Notes: a model not told the origin generated them from the sequence alone. Positions 41,537 to 52,192 are shown, counted from the first letter of the stretch. The stretch: 58,805 bases of DNA from Burkholderiaceae bacterium (GCA_947374315.1 CANCBK010000004.1:1-58805); one strand, 5' to 3'. Program-made: numbers and translations.

Positions 41537-43474
41537 ATGGGAAAGATTATCGGAATTGACTTAGGAACCACGAACTCGTGCGTTTCAGTTGTTGAAAACA
41601 ATGCACCTAAAGTTGTCGAGAACGCAGAGGGCGGTCGCACAACTCCATCCATCATCGCTTATGTTGAAGACGGCGAAGTGTTGGTTGGTGCACCTGCAAA
41701 ACGCCAATCAGTAACCAATCCTAGAAACACCATCTATGCGGTGAAGCGTTTGATGGGTCGTAAATTTACCGATGCTGAAGTGCAAAAAGACATCGGTTTG
41801 ATGCCTTATAAGATTGTTCAAGCGGATAACGGTGATGCTTGGGTTGAAGCGCGCGATCAAAAGATGGCGCCACAACAAGTGTCAGCAGAAATTCTGCGAA
41901 AAATGAAAAAGACTGCCGAAGATTACCTCGGTGAAGAAGTGACTGAGGCGGTGATCACTGTTCCTGCTTACTTTAATGATAGTCAACGTCAAGCCACTAA
42001 AGATGCTGGTCGTATCGCTGGCTTGGATGTCAAGCGCATCATCAATGAGCCAACTGCAGCCGCATTGGCGTTTGGTTTGGACAAGCAAGACAAGGTGGAT
42101 CGCAAGATCGCCGTATACGACTTGGGTGGCGGTACATTTGACGTGTCTATTATTGAAATCGCCAATGTGGATGGTGAGAAGCAATTTGAAGTGTTGTCTA
42201 CCAATGGCGATACTTTCTTGGGCGGTGAAGACTTTGACCAGCGCATCATTGACTGGATCATTACTGAGTTCAAAAAAGAACAAGGCGTTGATTTAAGTAA
42301 AGATGTATTGGCCTTGCAACGCTTGAAAGATGCTGCTGAAAAAGCCAAGATTGAATTGTCATCCGCTCAGCAAACTGAGATCAACTTGCCATACGTCACT
42401 GCTGATGCAGGCGGCCCTAAGCATTTGAACTTGAAGCTCACTCGCGCCAAGTTGGAATCTTTGGTAGAAGAGTTGGTCAACCGTACGGCTGGTCCTTGCT
42501 TGACTGCTATTAAAGATGCTGGCGTCAATATTGCTGATATTGACGATGTGATCTTGGTTGGTGGTCAAACTCGTATGCCTGCTGTTCAGGACAAGGTAAA
42601 AGAAATCTTTGGCAAAGAGCCACGTAAGGATGTGAACCCAGACGAAGCAGTTGCTGTTGGTGCCGCTATTCAGGGTTCCGTATTGTCTGGTGATCGTAAA
42701 GACGTATTGCTCTTGGATGTCACCCCATTGTCATTGGGTATCGAAACCTTGGGCGGCGTCATGACCAAGATGATTCCGAAGAACACCACTATTCCTACTA
42801 AACATTCACAGGTCTACTCCACAGCGGAAGATAATCAGCCTGCAGTAACGATTAAGTGTTTCCAGGGTGAGCGTGAGATGGCTGCTGCCAACAAATTGCT
42901 CGGCGAGTTCAATTTGGAGGGCATTGCTCCTGCACAACGCGGTATGCCACAAATTGAAGTGACTTTTGATATTGATGCCAATGGTATTTTGCATGTGACC
43001 GCAAAAGATAAAACTACTGGCAAAGAGAACAAGATCACTATCAAGGCAAACTCTGGTTTGACTGAAGAAGAAATTCTGCGCATGGTGAAGGATGCCGAAG
43101 CGAATGCCGATGAAGATAAGAAAGCATTGGAATTGGTAACGGCGCGCAATACTGCCGACGCCTTGGCTCACTCAACCAAGAAAGCCTTGGAAGAGCATGG
43201 TGCCTCTTTAGAGGCCTCTGAAAAAGAAGCTATTGAGGCTGCTTTGAAAGAATTGGATGAGGCGATCAAAGGCAGTGATAAAGCTGCGATTGAAGCGAAG
43301 ACTGAAGCCTTGGGTAAAGCAAGCCAGAAGTTAGGCGAGAAAGCTATGGCTGCTGAGCAGGCTAAAGCCGGCGGTGGTGCCGCTCCTGGCGCAGCTCCTG
43401 GTGGCGCGCAAGCTGCTGCTCCTGACGCTGACGTTGTTGATGCGGACTTCAAAGAGGTGGATGACAAGAAGTAA
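41537..43474 (+). CDS. dnaK: Chaperone DnaK (Hsp70)
   Basis: ATP-dependent chaperone working with DnaJ and GrpE. The 645 residues start with the nucleotide-binding motif [11 protein letters not shown] (residues 6-16), then [26 protein letters not shown] and [14 protein letters not shown]. After the [17 protein letters not shown] linker and substrate domain comes a helical lid and a Gly/Ala/Pro-rich tail ending in [19 protein letters not shown] ribosome binding site precedes the ATG. A clear RpoH promoter stands upstream and dnaJ follows after 98 bases. Confidence 0.99.
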   Translation: MGKIIGIDLGTTNSCVSVVENNAPKVVENAEGGRTTPSIIAYVEDGEVLVGAPAKRQSVTNPRNTIYAVKRLMGRKFTDAEVQKDIGLMPYKIVQADNGDAWVEARDQKMAPQQVSAEILRKMKKTAEDYLGEEVTEAVITVPAYFNDSQRQATKDAGRIAGLDVKRIINEPTAAALAFGLDKQDKVDRKIAVYDLGGGTFDVSIIEIANVDGEKQFEVLSTNGDTFLGGEDFDQRIIDWIITEFKKEQGVDLSKDVLALQRLKDAAEKAKIELSSAQQTEINLPYVTADAGGPKHLNLKLTRAKLESLVEELVNRTAGPCLTAIKDAGVNIADIDDVILVGGQTRMPAVQDKVKEIFGKEPRKDVNPDEAVAVGAAIQGSVLSGDRKDVLLLDVTPLSLGIETLGGVMTKMIPKNTTIPTKHSQVYSTAEDNQPAVTIKCFQGEREMAAANKLLGEFNLEGIAPAQRGMPQIEVTFDIDANGILHVTAKDKTTGKENKITIKANSGLTEEEILRMVKDAEANADEDKKALELVTARNTADALAHSTKKALEEHGASLEASEKEAIEAALKELDEAIKGSDKAAIEAKTEALGKASQKLGEKAMAAEQAKAGGGAAPGAAPGGAQAAAPDADVVDADFKEVDDKK

Positions 43475-43520
43475 TCCCTATCATTGAGATCAATTCACGT
43501 AGTTGAGAAGTAATTCAATA

Positions 43521-43545
43521 ACAAGTCGGCCTCGCGCCGACTTGT
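43521..43545 (+). other. Strong intercistronic hairpin between dnaK and dnaJ
   Basis: ACAAGTCGGC (43521-43530) and GCCGACTTGT (43536-43545) form a perfect 10-bp stem around CTCGC. There is no T tract after it, so it is unlikely to be a complete terminator. A likely role is to block 3' exonucleases and keep dnaK mRNA more abundant than dnaJ. Confidence 0.65.
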
Positions 43546-43572
43546 GCCATTCAGGTTGTTGAGAGGAATTTT

Positions 43573-44703
43573 GTGCCAAAAAGTAAACGCGATTATTACG
43601 AAGTGCTTGGTGTTGCTAGAGGTGCTAGCGATGAGGAGTTAAAAAAGGCTTATCGCAAGCTGGCGATGAAACATCACCCCGATCGCAATCCCGATAGCAA
43701 GACCGCGGAAGCGCAATTTAAAGAAGTTAAAGAAGCTTACGAAACATTAACTGATTCAAATAAACGTGCTACTTATGACCAATATGGTCATGCAGGCCTG
43801 GATCAATCCAGTGGTTTCGGCGGCGGTGGCTTTGGTGGTGGTGGCTTCTCTGATGCCTTCGGCGACATCTTTGGCGACATCTTCGGTCAAGGCGGTGGAC
43901 GCCATGCCGGCCCGCAAGTATATAAAGGGGCTGATCTACGTTACAACATGGAAATCACGCTCGAGGAAGCTGCCGAGGGTTACACCACGCAAATACGTGT
44001 CCCTAGTTGGAGCAATTGCAAGCCGTGTCATGGCACTGGTGCTGAGCCTGGCAGTAAAGCCGAAAGATGTACCACTTGCGATGGCCATGGCCAGGTGCGT
44101 GTGCAGCAAGGGTTCTTCTCGATGCAGCAAACTTGTCCTAAATGCCGTGGTACTGGTGAATACATTCCTAAGCCATGCAAGGCTTGTCATGGCAGCGGCA
44201 AAATAAAAGAGCAAAAGACGTTGGAGATCAAGATCCCCGCGGGAATTGATGACGGGATGCGCGTGCGCTCAGTTGGTAACGGCGAGCCTGGTGTTAATGG
44301 CGGACCATCTGGTGATCTTTATGTGGAAGTGAGGGTAAAGCCGCATAAGGTATTTGAGCGCGATGGTAGCGACCTGCATGTCCAGATGCCAATCTCGTTT
44401 GCGACGGCAACAATTGGTGGCGATATTGAAGTGCCAACGCTGTCAGGGCGCGTCGAGTTTCCGATTCCTGAAGGTACTCAAACTGGAAAAACATTCCGTT
44501 TGCGTAACAAGGGAATTAAAGGGTTGCGTTCGACAATGGTTGGCGATCTTTTTGTTCATATTGCCGTTGAGACGCCAATCAAGCTGACTGATGAGCAGAA
44601 GAAAATGCTCAAGAAATTTGATGACAGTCTGAAATCTGGCGGCGATAAACATAACCCGCATCAAAAGGGTTGGTTTGATGGCGTGAAGAGCTTCTTTAGT
44701 TAA
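43573..44703 (+). CDS. dnaJ: Chaperone DnaJ (Hsp40)
   Basis: Co-chaperone that delivers substrates to DnaK and triggers its ATPase. The 376 residues show the J domain with HPD at 35-37, a Gly/Phe-rich linker, four zinc-finger CxxCxGxG repeats ([32 protein letters not shown]) and two beta-rich C-terminal domains. The start codon is GTG with a good GAGAGGAA ribosome binding site ahead. It probably depends on read-through from dnaK past the intercistronic hairpin, since no heat-shock promoter is visible directly upstream. Confidence 0.98.
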   Translation: MPKSKRDYYEVLGVARGASDEELKKAYRKLAMKHHPDRNPDSKTAEAQFKEVKEAYETLTDSNKRATYDQYGHAGLDQSSGFGGGGFGGGGFSDAFGDIFGDIFGQGGGRHAGPQVYKGADLRYNMEITLEEAAEGYTTQIRVPSWSNCKPCHGTGAEPGSKAERCTTCDGHGQVRVQQGFFSMQQTCPKCRGTGEYIPKPCKACHGSGKIKEQKTLEIKIPAGIDDGMRVRSVGNGEPGVNGGPSGDLYVEVRVKPHKVFERDGSDLHVQMPISFATATIGGDIEVPTLSGRVEFPIPEGTQTGKTFRLRNKGIKGLRSTMVGDLFVHIAVETPIKLTDEQKKMLKKFDDSLKSGGDKHNPHQKGWFDGVKSFFS

Positions 44704-44721
44704 TCTAGTCGTTAATAAAGC

Positions 44722-45537
44722 TTATCCAGCAAAGCCGTGTTCGGTTCCGGGAAACTTTCCGGACTTGACTTCTCGAACATAGGCTTTGACTGCCGCCTCA
44801 ATAGAGGCGTGACCATCCATAAAGTTTTTAACAAACTTGGGTGGCTTGCCAGGGCTAATGCCCAGCATATCCTGTAGGACTAATACTTGGCCGGAGCAAT
44901 CTGCCCCTGCGCCAATTCCGATAGTTGGAATGGTCAGTGATTCGGTGATGTGTTTTCCAAGGGAAGAAGGAATTGCTTCAAGCACAATCATTTGGGCGCC
45001 AGCTTGTTCGCAAGCAAGCGCTTGTTCGAGCATCAGGCTGGCCGCATCCTTGGATTTTCCTTGCACCTTATAGCCGCCCAGAATGTGGACAGACTGAGGC
45101 AGTAGGCCTAGGTGGGCGCAAACTGGAACACTGCGCTCCACTAAATACTGAATGATGTCGATTTGCCAATCGCCGCCTTCAAGCTTCACCATATCAGCAC
45201 CAGCACGCATGAGTTCTGCTGCTGAATCTAAGGCTTGAGCAGGATCACCATAGCTAGCGAATGGGAGGTCCGCAATCACAAAAGCATGTGAGTTGGCGCG
45301 AGTGACACATTCAGTGTGATATGCCACTTGCTCAACTGTGACGGGAGTAGTGCTGCTATGTCCTTGGATGACGTTGCCCAAGGAGTCCCCAATCAGGATG
45401 GTTTCCACACCACAGCGATTTAACAGTGCTGACATGGTTGAATCGTATGCGGTGAGCATCGTAATCTTCTCGCCCTCAGTACGCATTGAGAGAAGCTTAG
45501 AAATCGTGATTGGCTTTTCGCCTTGTAAGTAACCCAT
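44722..45537 (-). CDS. panB: 3-methyl-2-oxobutanoate hydroxymethyltransferase
   Basis: Makes ketopantoate from 2-oxoisovalerate and methylene-tetrahydrofolate, the first committed step to pantothenate and CoA. The 271 residues contain [79 protein letters not shown] and [20 protein letters not shown], all family signatures. It lies 17 bases after folK as the last gene of the minus-strand run. panC is not adjacent. It converges with dnaJ, with no terminator visible in the 18-base gap. Confidence 0.97.
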   Translation of the reverse strand: MGYLQGEKPITISKLLSMRTEGEKITMLTAYDSTMSALLNRCGVETILIGDSLGNVIQGHSSTTPVTVEQVAYHTECVTRANSHAFVIADLPFASYGDPAQALDSAAELMRAGADMVKLEGGDWQIDIIQYLVERSVPVCAHLGLLPQSVHILGGYKVQGKSKDAASLMLEQALACEQAGAQMIVLEAIPSSLGKHITESLTIPTIGIGAGADCSGQVLVLQDMLGISPGKPPKFVKNFMDGHASIEAAVKAYVREVKSGKFPGTEHGFAG

Positions 45538-45554
45538 GGCGTGAGTTTAATGAA

Positions 45555-46082
45555 TTAATGCGTCGATGGGCTATAAACGGTTTTTTCACCGCAATTACAG
45601 TTGCGGCAAGCGAGTTTTTCGATACGTTGATTGGCTACTTGGGGCAAATAAGCCTTAAGCTCTCCTAAATTGGGTAAAAAGAAATCAGGGGCTATTTCCA
45701 GTAATGGCAGAAGAACAAATGAGCGCTCGATGATTCTGGGATGGGGTAGTGTTAGCTCGGAATCTGCTTGGGATACCCCCTCAAAGAACAGAATGTCTAA
45801 ATCTAACGTTCGCGGAGCATTGGTATAAGGGCGCTCACGCCCAAATTCTTGTTCTACCGCTTGGCAGATATGCAAGAGTCCATAGGGACTTAACCGAGTC
45901 TCAATTTCGATCACTGCATTGATATAGTCGCCGCCAGTAGCTTGAAATGGCGCGCTTTGGTAAAAGCAGCTTTTGGCGAGGATTTGGAGTTCACAGCGCT
46001 GCGCAAGGCAAATAATTGCGTCAGTAATGAGCTGACGCGTATCGCCGATATTGCCACCAAATCCGATAAAAGCTCGAGCCAT
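45555..46082 (-). CDS. folK: 2-amino-4-hydroxy-6-hydroxymethyldihydropteridine pyrophosphokinase
   Basis: Activates the pterin for folate synthesis by transferring pyrophosphate from ATP. The 175 residues from the chosen ATG start MARAFIGFGGNIGDTRQLI and carry YINAVIEIETRLSPYGLLHI, the signature RTLDLDILFFEGV and LPHPRIIERSFVLLPLLEI. A slightly earlier ATG (46097) adds five residues and cannot be excluded. The C-terminal tail has a Cys cluster (CRNCNCG), unusual for the family. It lies between pcnB and panB. Confidence 0.95.
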   Translation of the reverse strand: MARAFIGFGGNIGDTRQLITDAIICLAQRCELQILAKSCFYQSAPFQATGGDYINAVIEIETRLSPYGLLHICQAVEQEFGRERPYTNAPRTLDLDILFFEGVSQADSELTLPHPRIIERSFVLLPLLEIAPDFFLPNLGELKAYLPQVANQRIEKLACRNCNCGEKTVYSPSTH

Positions 46083-46135
46083 GCCTATTCCAAACAAGAG
46101 ATGAAACTACTTTACTGAATTTTTCTCAAGTCTGC

Positions 46136-47536
46136 TTAGCTTGGCGTAGCTTCGGAGGGTGTGGCGACTTTGGCTTTTCTGCGGCGACGTCGTTTAGTGG
46201 GTGAATCACTATTGCCATTCAGGTTTTTTACATTTGCCATCAATGCTTCTTGGCCGGTTGGGTCGCTTGCAATGAAGCTGGTCCACCATTCACCTAGGGT
46301 AGGGTTTTGTTCGCCCGTAGCACAACGAAGCAACATGAAATCATATCCGGCTCTAAAGCGCGGTGATTCGATCAGGCGATATGGGTAGCGTCCCACACGC
46401 TTCTCGAAGCGGGGTTGCATGGACCAGATCTCTCGCATATCACTTTCAAAGCGACGCTGGATCACCATCCCGCTGCTTTGACTAGCAATGGTTTCATCCA
46501 TTGCATCATGTAGTGCTGGAGTGCTGGATACCCCTTTAGCAATATTCTTTTTCCAATTGCTCAATAGATCGGGCCATAGCAAGGTTGCGAATAGGAATCC
46601 GGCGGAAACACTTTTGCCAGACTGTATGCGTTCATCGGTATTGGCGAGAGCGATGCGAACAAAATCGTTGGCTCCTTTGGAATCTGCTTTGTTATCCAGG
46701 ATATGGTCTAGTAGTGGCAACAAACCATGGTGTAGTCCAGCATCTTTTAAGCCTTGAATCGCTGCCCATGAATAACCAGACATCAGGAGTTTGAGAATTT
46801 CATCAAACAGTCGCGCTGAGGGAACATCATGAATTAACTTACCCAATTTGGCGATCGGCGCATGTGTTGCTGCATCTAAGGTAAATCCTGTTTTAGCGGC
46901 AAAACGAATCGCACGCAACATCCGAATCGGGTCTTCGCGATAGCGTTTAGCGGGATCACCAATCATGCGCAAGGTTTTCTTCTGCATGTCCGCCATACCG
47001 CCGTGATAGTCGAGCACGGTTTCAGAAGCTGGGTCGTAATACATCGCATTGATACTGAAATCTCGGCGTGCGGCATCTTCATGTTGGCTGCCCCAAACGT
47101 TGTCTCGCAGGATGCGTCCATTTTCTGCTACATGCTCGCCAGCGTTCTCCAGCAAGGCTCTAAAGGTCGACACCTCAATGATTTCAGGATGACCTTTGCC
47201 AAAAAATGTGACATGCACAATCTGAAAGCGACGGCCAATCAGGCGCGCCTTACGGAATAGTTTTTGTACTTGTTCAGGCGTTGCATTGGTTGCCACATCA
47301 AAGTCTTTGGGGCTAATGCCTAATGCCAAATCTCGTACTGCGCCGCCAACGATAAAAGCATCATAGCCAGCTTGCTGCAAAGTGTGCGTTACCTTCACAG
47401 CATTTTTTGAAAGCAAGTGCGGATCAATGCGATGCGATTTTTTGGGGATGCGTTTGGGCGCGCCACTAGTATGGACGGCGGTATGTCGGACCATGGGGTC
47501 GCGACGCAAAATACGTTTAATAAATTTTGTAATCAT
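46136..47536 (-). CDS. pcnB: Poly(A) polymerase I
   Basis: Adds poly(A) tails that mark RNA for decay. The 466 residues contain the class II nucleotidyltransferase head with GGAVRD at 64-69 and the catalytic Asp pair D78 and D80 in KDFDVATNATPEQVQKLFR, then RRDFSINAMYYDP, REDPIRMLRAIRFAAKTGF and a helical body. The C-terminus is a basic tail (TKRRRRRKAK) that may bind RNA. The length and the LIGRRFQIVHVTF segment favour PcnB over the CCA-adding enzyme. Its ATG overlaps the HAD gene stop. Confidence 0.95.
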   Translation of the reverse strand: MITKFIKRILRRDPMVRHTAVHTSGAPKRIPKKSHRIDPHLLSKNAVKVTHTLQQAGYDAFIVGGAVRDLALGISPKDFDVATNATPEQVQKLFRKARLIGRRFQIVHVTFFGKGHPEIIEVSTFRALLENAGEHVAENGRILRDNVWGSQHEDAARRDFSINAMYYDPASETVLDYHGGMADMQKKTLRMIGDPAKRYREDPIRMLRAIRFAAKTGFTLDAATHAPIAKLGKLIHDVPSARLFDEILKLLMSGYSWAAIQGLKDAGLHHGLLPLLDHILDNKADSKGANDFVRIALANTDERIQSGKSVSAGFLFATLLWPDLLSNWKKNIAKGVSSTPALHDAMDETIASQSSGMVIQRRFESDMREIWSMQPRFEKRVGRYPYRLIESPRFRAGYDFMLLRCATGEQNPTLGEWWTSFIASDPTGQEALMANVKNLNGNSDSPTKRRRRRKAKVATPSEATPS

Positions 47537-48213
47537 GCAAACAGTTCAAGTATGGGCCAGTTGCGTTTCGTGGCTTCGTCACGTAGGCGGTTATCTGGAT
47601 TGGTGGCAACAGGATTGCTCACCTTTTCCAGGAGAGGTAAATCATTCATGGAATCTGAATAGAAGTAGCTATGAGGTAGTTGATCTAAGGCCAGGTTTTG
47701 ACTGGCAAGCCAATCATGCACCCGTTGAATTTTGCCTTCCCGAAAGCTGGGTATGCCCGCTACTTCTCCCGTGTAATCGGCAAGCGGATCATTGCCTATG
47801 GTAGCGGGTTCGGTAGCCACTAAATGTTCAATGCCAAAACTTTCCACAATTGGGCGGGTCACAAAGCTATTGGTTGCTGTGACAACGCAGCAAAGGTCAC
47901 CCGCATCTTGGTGGCGCTTAACTAGGTCGACTGCCTGTTGACGTAGTTGGCCGGTAATCACCTCTTGCATAAAGGCGTCATGCCATTCTTTGAGTTGCGC
48001 ACGAGAATGCTCTGAAAGAGGTTTTAGGGCGAAGCGTAGGAATTCTTGAATGTCGAGCTTGCCATCTTTGTAGTCTTGATAGAAGCGCTCATTTTGCTGC
48101 GCATAGTATTTGCTATCAACCACACCAATGCGCGCCAGAAATTGACCCCATTCGTAGTCGCTGTCGCAGGGCAGGAGGGTGTGATCTAAATCGAATAGTG
48201 CAAGTTGGGTCAT
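47533..48213 (-). CDS. HAD-superfamily subfamily IB phosphatase, SerB-like
   Basis: The 226 residues start MTQLALFDLDHTLLPCDSDY with the nucleophile Asp8 and the acid/base Asp10. They also have VVTATNSFVTRPIVESFG (motif II Thr) and YFYSDSMNDLPLLEKVSNPV (motif IV acids). This pattern is the HAD-IB group containing SerB-like phosphatases. In related betaproteobacteria the same position next to pcnB and hda is often annotated as a histidinol-phosphate or phosphoserine phosphatase-like enzyme, but the substrate cannot be assigned from sequence. It starts six bases after hda and overlaps pcnB by an ATGA. Confidence 0.92.
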   Translation of the reverse strand: MTQLALFDLDHTLLPCDSDYEWGQFLARIGVVDSKYYAQQNERFYQDYKDGKLDIQEFLRFALKPLSEHSRAQLKEWHDAFMQEVITGQLRQQAVDLVKRHQDAGDLCCVVTATNSFVTRPIVESFGIEHLVATEPATIGNDPLADYTGEVAGIPSFREGKIQRVHDWLASQNLALDQLPHSYFYSDSMNDLPLLEKVSNPVATNPDNRLRDEATKRNWPILELFA

Positions 48214-48219
48214 GAATAT

Positions 48220-48978
48220 TTATTTAGGCTGTAAGAGCTCTCGCACAAGCGGCAAGGTTACAGCGCGTTTTGTTTCTAGTGAATAAGCATCCAAAGCATC
48301 TATCAAGGCCATCAGGTTGGGCATATCCCGATAAAAGCGATTCAGCAGCCAAGGGAGTACATCTGGCGATAAAACCAAGCCACGCGCTTGCGCTGCTTGT
48401 TGTAATGCTTGTATTTTCTCATCATCGCCCAAAAGATGGGTTTGAAAGATCAAACCCCAGCCTAGGCGGGTCCGAAGGTCCTCCCTGAGCTTCAGGGAGC
48501 TTGGGGCTGCATTGCCGCTCATCAAGATGTGAATGGCTTTACTGCCCTGGACCTCATTCAGAATCCGAAATAAGGCGGCTACTAGGCGCTCATCGAGGCG
48601 ATCCACATCATCTACGGTAATCACGGATGGCTTTTCGCTAGCGCTGAGAGTGAGCAGTTGCTCTTCTAGGCGCACCCAAGAAATGGGCTCATGAGGGGTT
48701 AATGGAAAATAATCCAACCCAAGCTGCTGGGCAGCATTGCCAATTGCGCTCAGTAAGTGAGTGCGACCAGAGCCCTCTGGGCCCCACCAATATATCCAGC
48801 GTTGATTCAGGGGGTTTTCATGAGCAACTCGGGGACTATTGGCCCCCCAGCTGCTTACTAAATCTTGCAAAGTGGAATGCAGCGCAAGATTTTCTCCTGC
48901 TAAAAAATTATTTAAGCTGGGCTGAGGCGTATGGCCAATATCAAGAGCAAATTGTCGAGGTAGCGGAGAGTGGTTCAT
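48220..48978 (-). CDS. hda: DnaA regulatory inactivator Hda
   Basis: AAA+ protein that, with the DNA-loaded sliding clamp, stimulates ATP hydrolysis by DnaA to stop re-initiation. The 252 residues have an N-terminal clamp-binding-like segment (LPRQFALDIG), Walker A variant WGPEGSGRTHLL at 66-77, Walker B-type VITVDDVDRLDERLVAALF, and an arginine-containing sensor region (LREDLRTRLGWGLIFQ). DnaA's DNA-binding domain IV is absent, which separates it from DnaA. It follows the AI-2E family gene by 12 bases. Confidence 0.93.
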   Translation of the reverse strand: MNHSPLPRQFALDIGHTPQPSLNNFLAGENLALHSTLQDLVSSWGANSPRVAHENPLNQRWIYWWGPEGSGRTHLLSAIGNAAQQLGLDYFPLTPHEPISWVRLEEQLLTLSASEKPSVITVDDVDRLDERLVAALFRILNEVQGSKAIHILMSGNAAPSSLKLREDLRTRLGWGLIFQTHLLGDDEKIQALQQAAQARGLVLSPDVLPWLLNRFYRDMPNLMALIDALDAYSLETKRAVTLPLVRELLQPK

Positions 48979-48990
48979 TGCTGCGAGAAC

Positions 48991-49980
48991 TTACTTTTGA
49001 TACCAGGCGCTTTGCGTATATCGTGACCAGGAGTATTGCAGGAGGACCACGCTTACTGCGCTAGTAGGAAGTGCAAGAAGCACTCCAAAGAAACCAAACA
49101 ACTTGCCAAATAACAGCAATGCAAATAGTACGGCGACTGGGTGCAGGCCAATGCGCTCGCCAACCAAGCGCGGCGTGAGGAAGAAGCCCTCGAGGAACTG
49201 TCCAAGTCCATATAGCACCAACACGCCGGCAATCGCACTGCCGGGACCAAACTGCAAAAGGGCGGCAAGGGTTGCCAAGGTAAAGCCGAGGGCAATCCCA
49301 ATATAGGGAATCACAATCATGAGTGCGGTAAATATGCCCAAGGCCATCGCACCTTTAATGCCAATCAGACTCAATCCAACGCTATAAAAAACGGACATGA
49401 TGGAGATCACAATCAACATGCCTCTGAGATATTGAGAAAGTAAGCCATCGGCATGCATGGCTAAATGATGAACAGTGTCTTGTGCACGTAGCGGCATCAT
49501 TTTTCTAACCAGGCTAAAAAAATGATCCCAGTCGATTAATAAATAAAACATCACAAATAAAGTCAGAACGGCATTAACGAATCCCGTGATGACTGAACTT
49601 CCTGACATGAGGATCGTCTCCAAGGTGGAGGACATCAGCGCGTCAGAATTGTCATTGAGATGTTCGGCAATCTTTTGGGTTGCGCTAGTTTTAAGGGTAT
49701 TCCAGTCAAGATTGATGTGAAATTCACTTAATTTAGGCCCAAGCCAAGCCTGGGTGTTTTGGATCCACTCTGGAAACTGGGTCTTAATAAGGGGGATTTC
49801 AGTTTTGAGGAGGGTAATAAAGAGGCTCAAAATGGAAAAAACGATGCCTAGGCCAATAATCATGGCAATTGCAGCCGCGGCTGCGCGGGGTAGTTTATGC
49901 CTCTCAAGCCACAAACAAACTGGGCGCAGGGCGTAAGCCAGAATAAATGCAGTCAAAAAAGGGGTAAAAATTTCAGCCAT
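48991..49980 (-). CDS. AI-2E family transporter (PerM/YdgG-like) membrane protein
   Basis: The 329-residue protein has about seven to eight hydrophobic helices grouped as in the UPF0118/AI-2E family. An N-terminal pair (FLTAFILAYALRPVCLWLE; AAIAMIIGLGIVFSILSLFI) is followed by an amphipathic middle and a C-terminal bundle with the conserved VIPYIGIALGFTLATLAAL and LTPRLVGERIGLHPVAVLFA. Family members export small molecules or act as proton/sodium antiporters; the solute is unknown here. It heads the minus-strand run towards hda-pcnB-folK-panB and is divergent from purM. Confidence 0.92.
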   Translation of the reverse strand: MAEIFTPFLTAFILAYALRPVCLWLERHKLPRAAAAAIAMIIGLGIVFSILSLFITLLKTEIPLIKTQFPEWIQNTQAWLGPKLSEFHINLDWNTLKTSATQKIAEHLNDNSDALMSSTLETILMSGSSVITGFVNAVLTLFVMFYLLIDWDHFFSLVRKMMPLRAQDTVHHLAMHADGLLSQYLRGMLIVISIMSVFYSVGLSLIGIKGAMALGIFTALMIVIPYIGIALGFTLATLAALLQFGPGSAIAGVLVLYGLGQFLEGFFLTPRLVGERIGLHPVAVLFALLLFGKLFGFFGVLLALPTSAVSVVLLQYSWSRYTQSAWYQK

Positions 49981-50053
49981 CGTGCTCGAATCCTCTAGAA
50001 TTCAATGATTCTACCGACCAAGTAGTGTTTCTTACTAATCTTCTATCTCTGCC

Positions 50054-51106
50054 ATGACCTCATCTACTGATTCTTCCTCAAAAGGCCTTTCCTACCGTGA
50101 CGCTGGCGTCGATATTGACGCTGGGGACGATTTAGTGGATCGCATTAAGCCCTTAGCTAAGAAAACCATGCGCGAGGGTGTGTTGGCGGGTATTGGCGGC
50201 TTTGGCGCCCTGTTTGAGGTGCCCAAGCGCTACAAAGAGCCCGTCTTGGTGTCCGGTACTGATGGTGTTGGCACTAAGCTCCGCTTGGCCTTTGAATGGA
50301 ATCGTCACGATACGATTGGCCAAGACTTGGTAGCGATGAGTGTGAATGACATTTTGGTGCAGGGTGCTGAACCTCTCTTTTTCTTGGATTACTTTGCATG
50401 TGGCAAGTTAACGGTAGATACCGCTGCTACCGTCGTTGCTGGTATTGCTAAAGGTTGCGAATTGTCTGGTTGCGCCCTCATTGGTGGTGAAACTGCTGAA
50501 ATGCCTGGGATGTACCCTCCAGGTGAATACGATTTAGCTGGCTTTGCGGTAGGCGCAGTTGAAAAATCCAAAATCATTACTGGCGCAACGATCGTTCCCG
50601 GCGATATCGTTTTGGCGATTGGTTCCAGTGGCGCACATTCGAATGGTTACTCGTTGGTTCGCAAAATTATTGAACGTGCTGGCGCTAAGCCTACCGATGA
50701 CTTGGGCGGTCGCTCTTTAGGTGATGTAGTGATGGCGCCTACAGAAATTTATGTCAAGCCACTTCTGAAATTGATCTCTGAGGTCAATGTGAAGGGTATG
50801 GCCCACATCACTGGTGGTGGTTTGGTAGATAACGTGCCTCGCGTACTCCCAGAAAATATTCAAGCCGTATTGCATCGTGATAGCTGGAAAATGCCCGAGC
50901 TCTTCCGTTGGCTGCAGATGAAGGGTGGCGTAGCTGATGCAGAAATGGTCCGCGTATTTAACTGCGGCATTGGCATGGTGGTGATTGTGTCCGCTGACCA
51001 AGCGGATATTGCGATCACATCCCTCAAGGCTGAGGGTTTAAATGCTTGGACGGTGGGTGATGTTGTGGAGCGTCCAACGGGTGCGCCACAAACGATCGTT
51101 ATCTAA
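50054..51106 (+). CDS. purM: Phosphoribosylformylglycinamidine cyclo-ligase
   Basis: AIR synthetase, the fifth step of purine synthesis. The 350 residues contain [79 protein letters not shown] and [20 protein letters not shown], matching the family end to end. It is divergent from the AI-2E gene. Its stop codon overlaps that of the convergent miaA by four bases. It does not sit with purN here. Confidence 0.98.
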   Translation: MTSSTDSSSKGLSYRDAGVDIDAGDDLVDRIKPLAKKTMREGVLAGIGGFGALFEVPKRYKEPVLVSGTDGVGTKLRLAFEWNRHDTIGQDLVAMSVNDILVQGAEPLFFLDYFACGKLTVDTAATVVAGIAKGCELSGCALIGGETAEMPGMYPPGEYDLAGFAVGAVEKSKIITGATIVPGDIVLAIGSSGAHSNGYSLVRKIIERAGAKPTDDLGGRSLGDVVMAPTEIYVKPLLKLISEVNVKGMAHITGGGLVDNVPRVLPENIQAVLHRDSWKMPELFRWLQMKGGVADAEMVRVFNCGIGMVVIVSADQADIAITSLKAEGLNAWTVGDVVERPTGAPQTIVI

Positions 51107-52113
51107 AGTCGGCTCATCAAGCTGTGCTTGCAGTGTTCTAAGGCCGCCTTCAGCTCATCTGGGTTGAAGGGGTCAAAGGTGTTTCTTCCTGCGATCGCGC
51201 GCAACCAAGTTAGCTGTCTTTTACCAAGTTGCCTGGTAGCTGCTAGTGCCTTGTAACGCATTTCCTCTTGGTCGACTTCGCCATCTAAATACTCCCAAAT
51301 TTGTCGATACCCCACTGCTCTAATAGCGGGTAAGTCGGCATGCAACTTGGTGTTACTTCGCAGCGCTTGCACTTCCTCAAGCAGTCCACCAGCCAGCATT
51401 TCATCAAAACGCTTTTCTAAATTCTGATGCAGACGGGCACGATCGCTGGGCTCTAAGGAGACGAGATCAATCCATTCCGGAATGGCGGACCCTTCTCTGC
51501 CATCTTCGCTTGGGGAATCCGCGAGCAATGCAGACATTGGTTTACCAGTGATCTCGTAAACCTCTAAAGCGCGTTGGACTCGTTGGGAGTCGTTGGGCTG
51601 TAAGCGGGCGGCTGTCACTGGGTCTACCTTGACTAGTTCGGCATGCATTGCGGGCCAGCCAATCCCCTTGCCTTGCTCATCTAGGCGGGCACGGATTTCT
51701 GGATTAGCCGGGGGAAGTGACGAGAGGCCATGGGCCCAGGCTCGCCAATACAACATCGTGCCGCCAACCACTACCGGAATATTCCCACGACTACGAATTT
51801 CTGCGCATAGTCGCTTGGCGTCATTCGCAAAGCGCGCGGCTGAATATGATTCAGTCGGTTCTAGGATATCAATCAGATGATGCTGAACTGCAGTCTGCTC
51901 TGCCTGAGTTGGCTTGGCGCTGCCAATATCTAGCCCTCGATATACCAAAGCGGAGTCCATGCTGATTAATTCAACAGTCTGACCAATGGATTTGGCATGC
52001 TCTGCCAAGGACATGGCGAGATGGGTTTTGCCTGCGCCTGTGGGGCCAACAATACAAAGGATTGGCGGCTGATCAGGTAAATGCGTAGGCTGAATGTGGG
52101 GTTCAGTTTGCAT
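51103..52113 (-). CDS. miaA: tRNA dimethylallyltransferase
   Basis: Adds the isopentenyl group to A37 of tRNAs reading UNN codons. The 336 residues have the P-loop GPTGAGKT at 23-30, [60 protein letters not shown] and [13 protein letters not shown] with [17 protein letters not shown]. The length is normal. It converges on purM with overlapping stop codons and is divergent from the DedA gene. mutL and hfq are not adjacent. Confidence 0.97.
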   Translation of the reverse strand: MQTEPHIQPTHLPDQPPILCIVGPTGAGKTHLAMSLAEHAKSIGQTVELISMDSALVYRGLDIGSAKPTQAEQTAVQHHLIDILEPTESYSAARFANDAKRLCAEIRSRGNIPVVVGGTMLYWRAWAHGLSSLPPANPEIRARLDEQGKGIGWPAMHAELVKVDPVTAARLQPNDSQRVQRALEVYEITGKPMSALLADSPSEDGREGSAIPEWIDLVSLEPSDRARLHQNLEKRFDEMLAGGLLEEVQALRSNTKLHADLPAIRAVGYRQIWEYLDGEVDQEEMRYKALAATRQLGKRQLTWLRAIAGRNTFDPFNPDELKAALEHCKHSLMSRL

Positions 52114-52192
52114 GCCTCATTATAGGAATGAAATCTACCAACTTGCATTGTCAGCCTGTTAATATCCTTGCAACTCAAAACTGGAGTCCAAG

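Noticed and set aside
42806..43171. Long open frame on the strand opposite dnaK (121 codons), and similar frames opposite groL
   Set aside because: These mirror the codon bias of strongly expressed genes on the other strand. They have no ribosome binding site and no recognisable protein family.
40727..43512. The 11-base string GTTGAGAAGTA occurs both after the grpE promoter and between dnaK and dnaJ
   Set aside because: Only two copies, no symmetry and no known motif; it could be chance or a trace of an old duplication.
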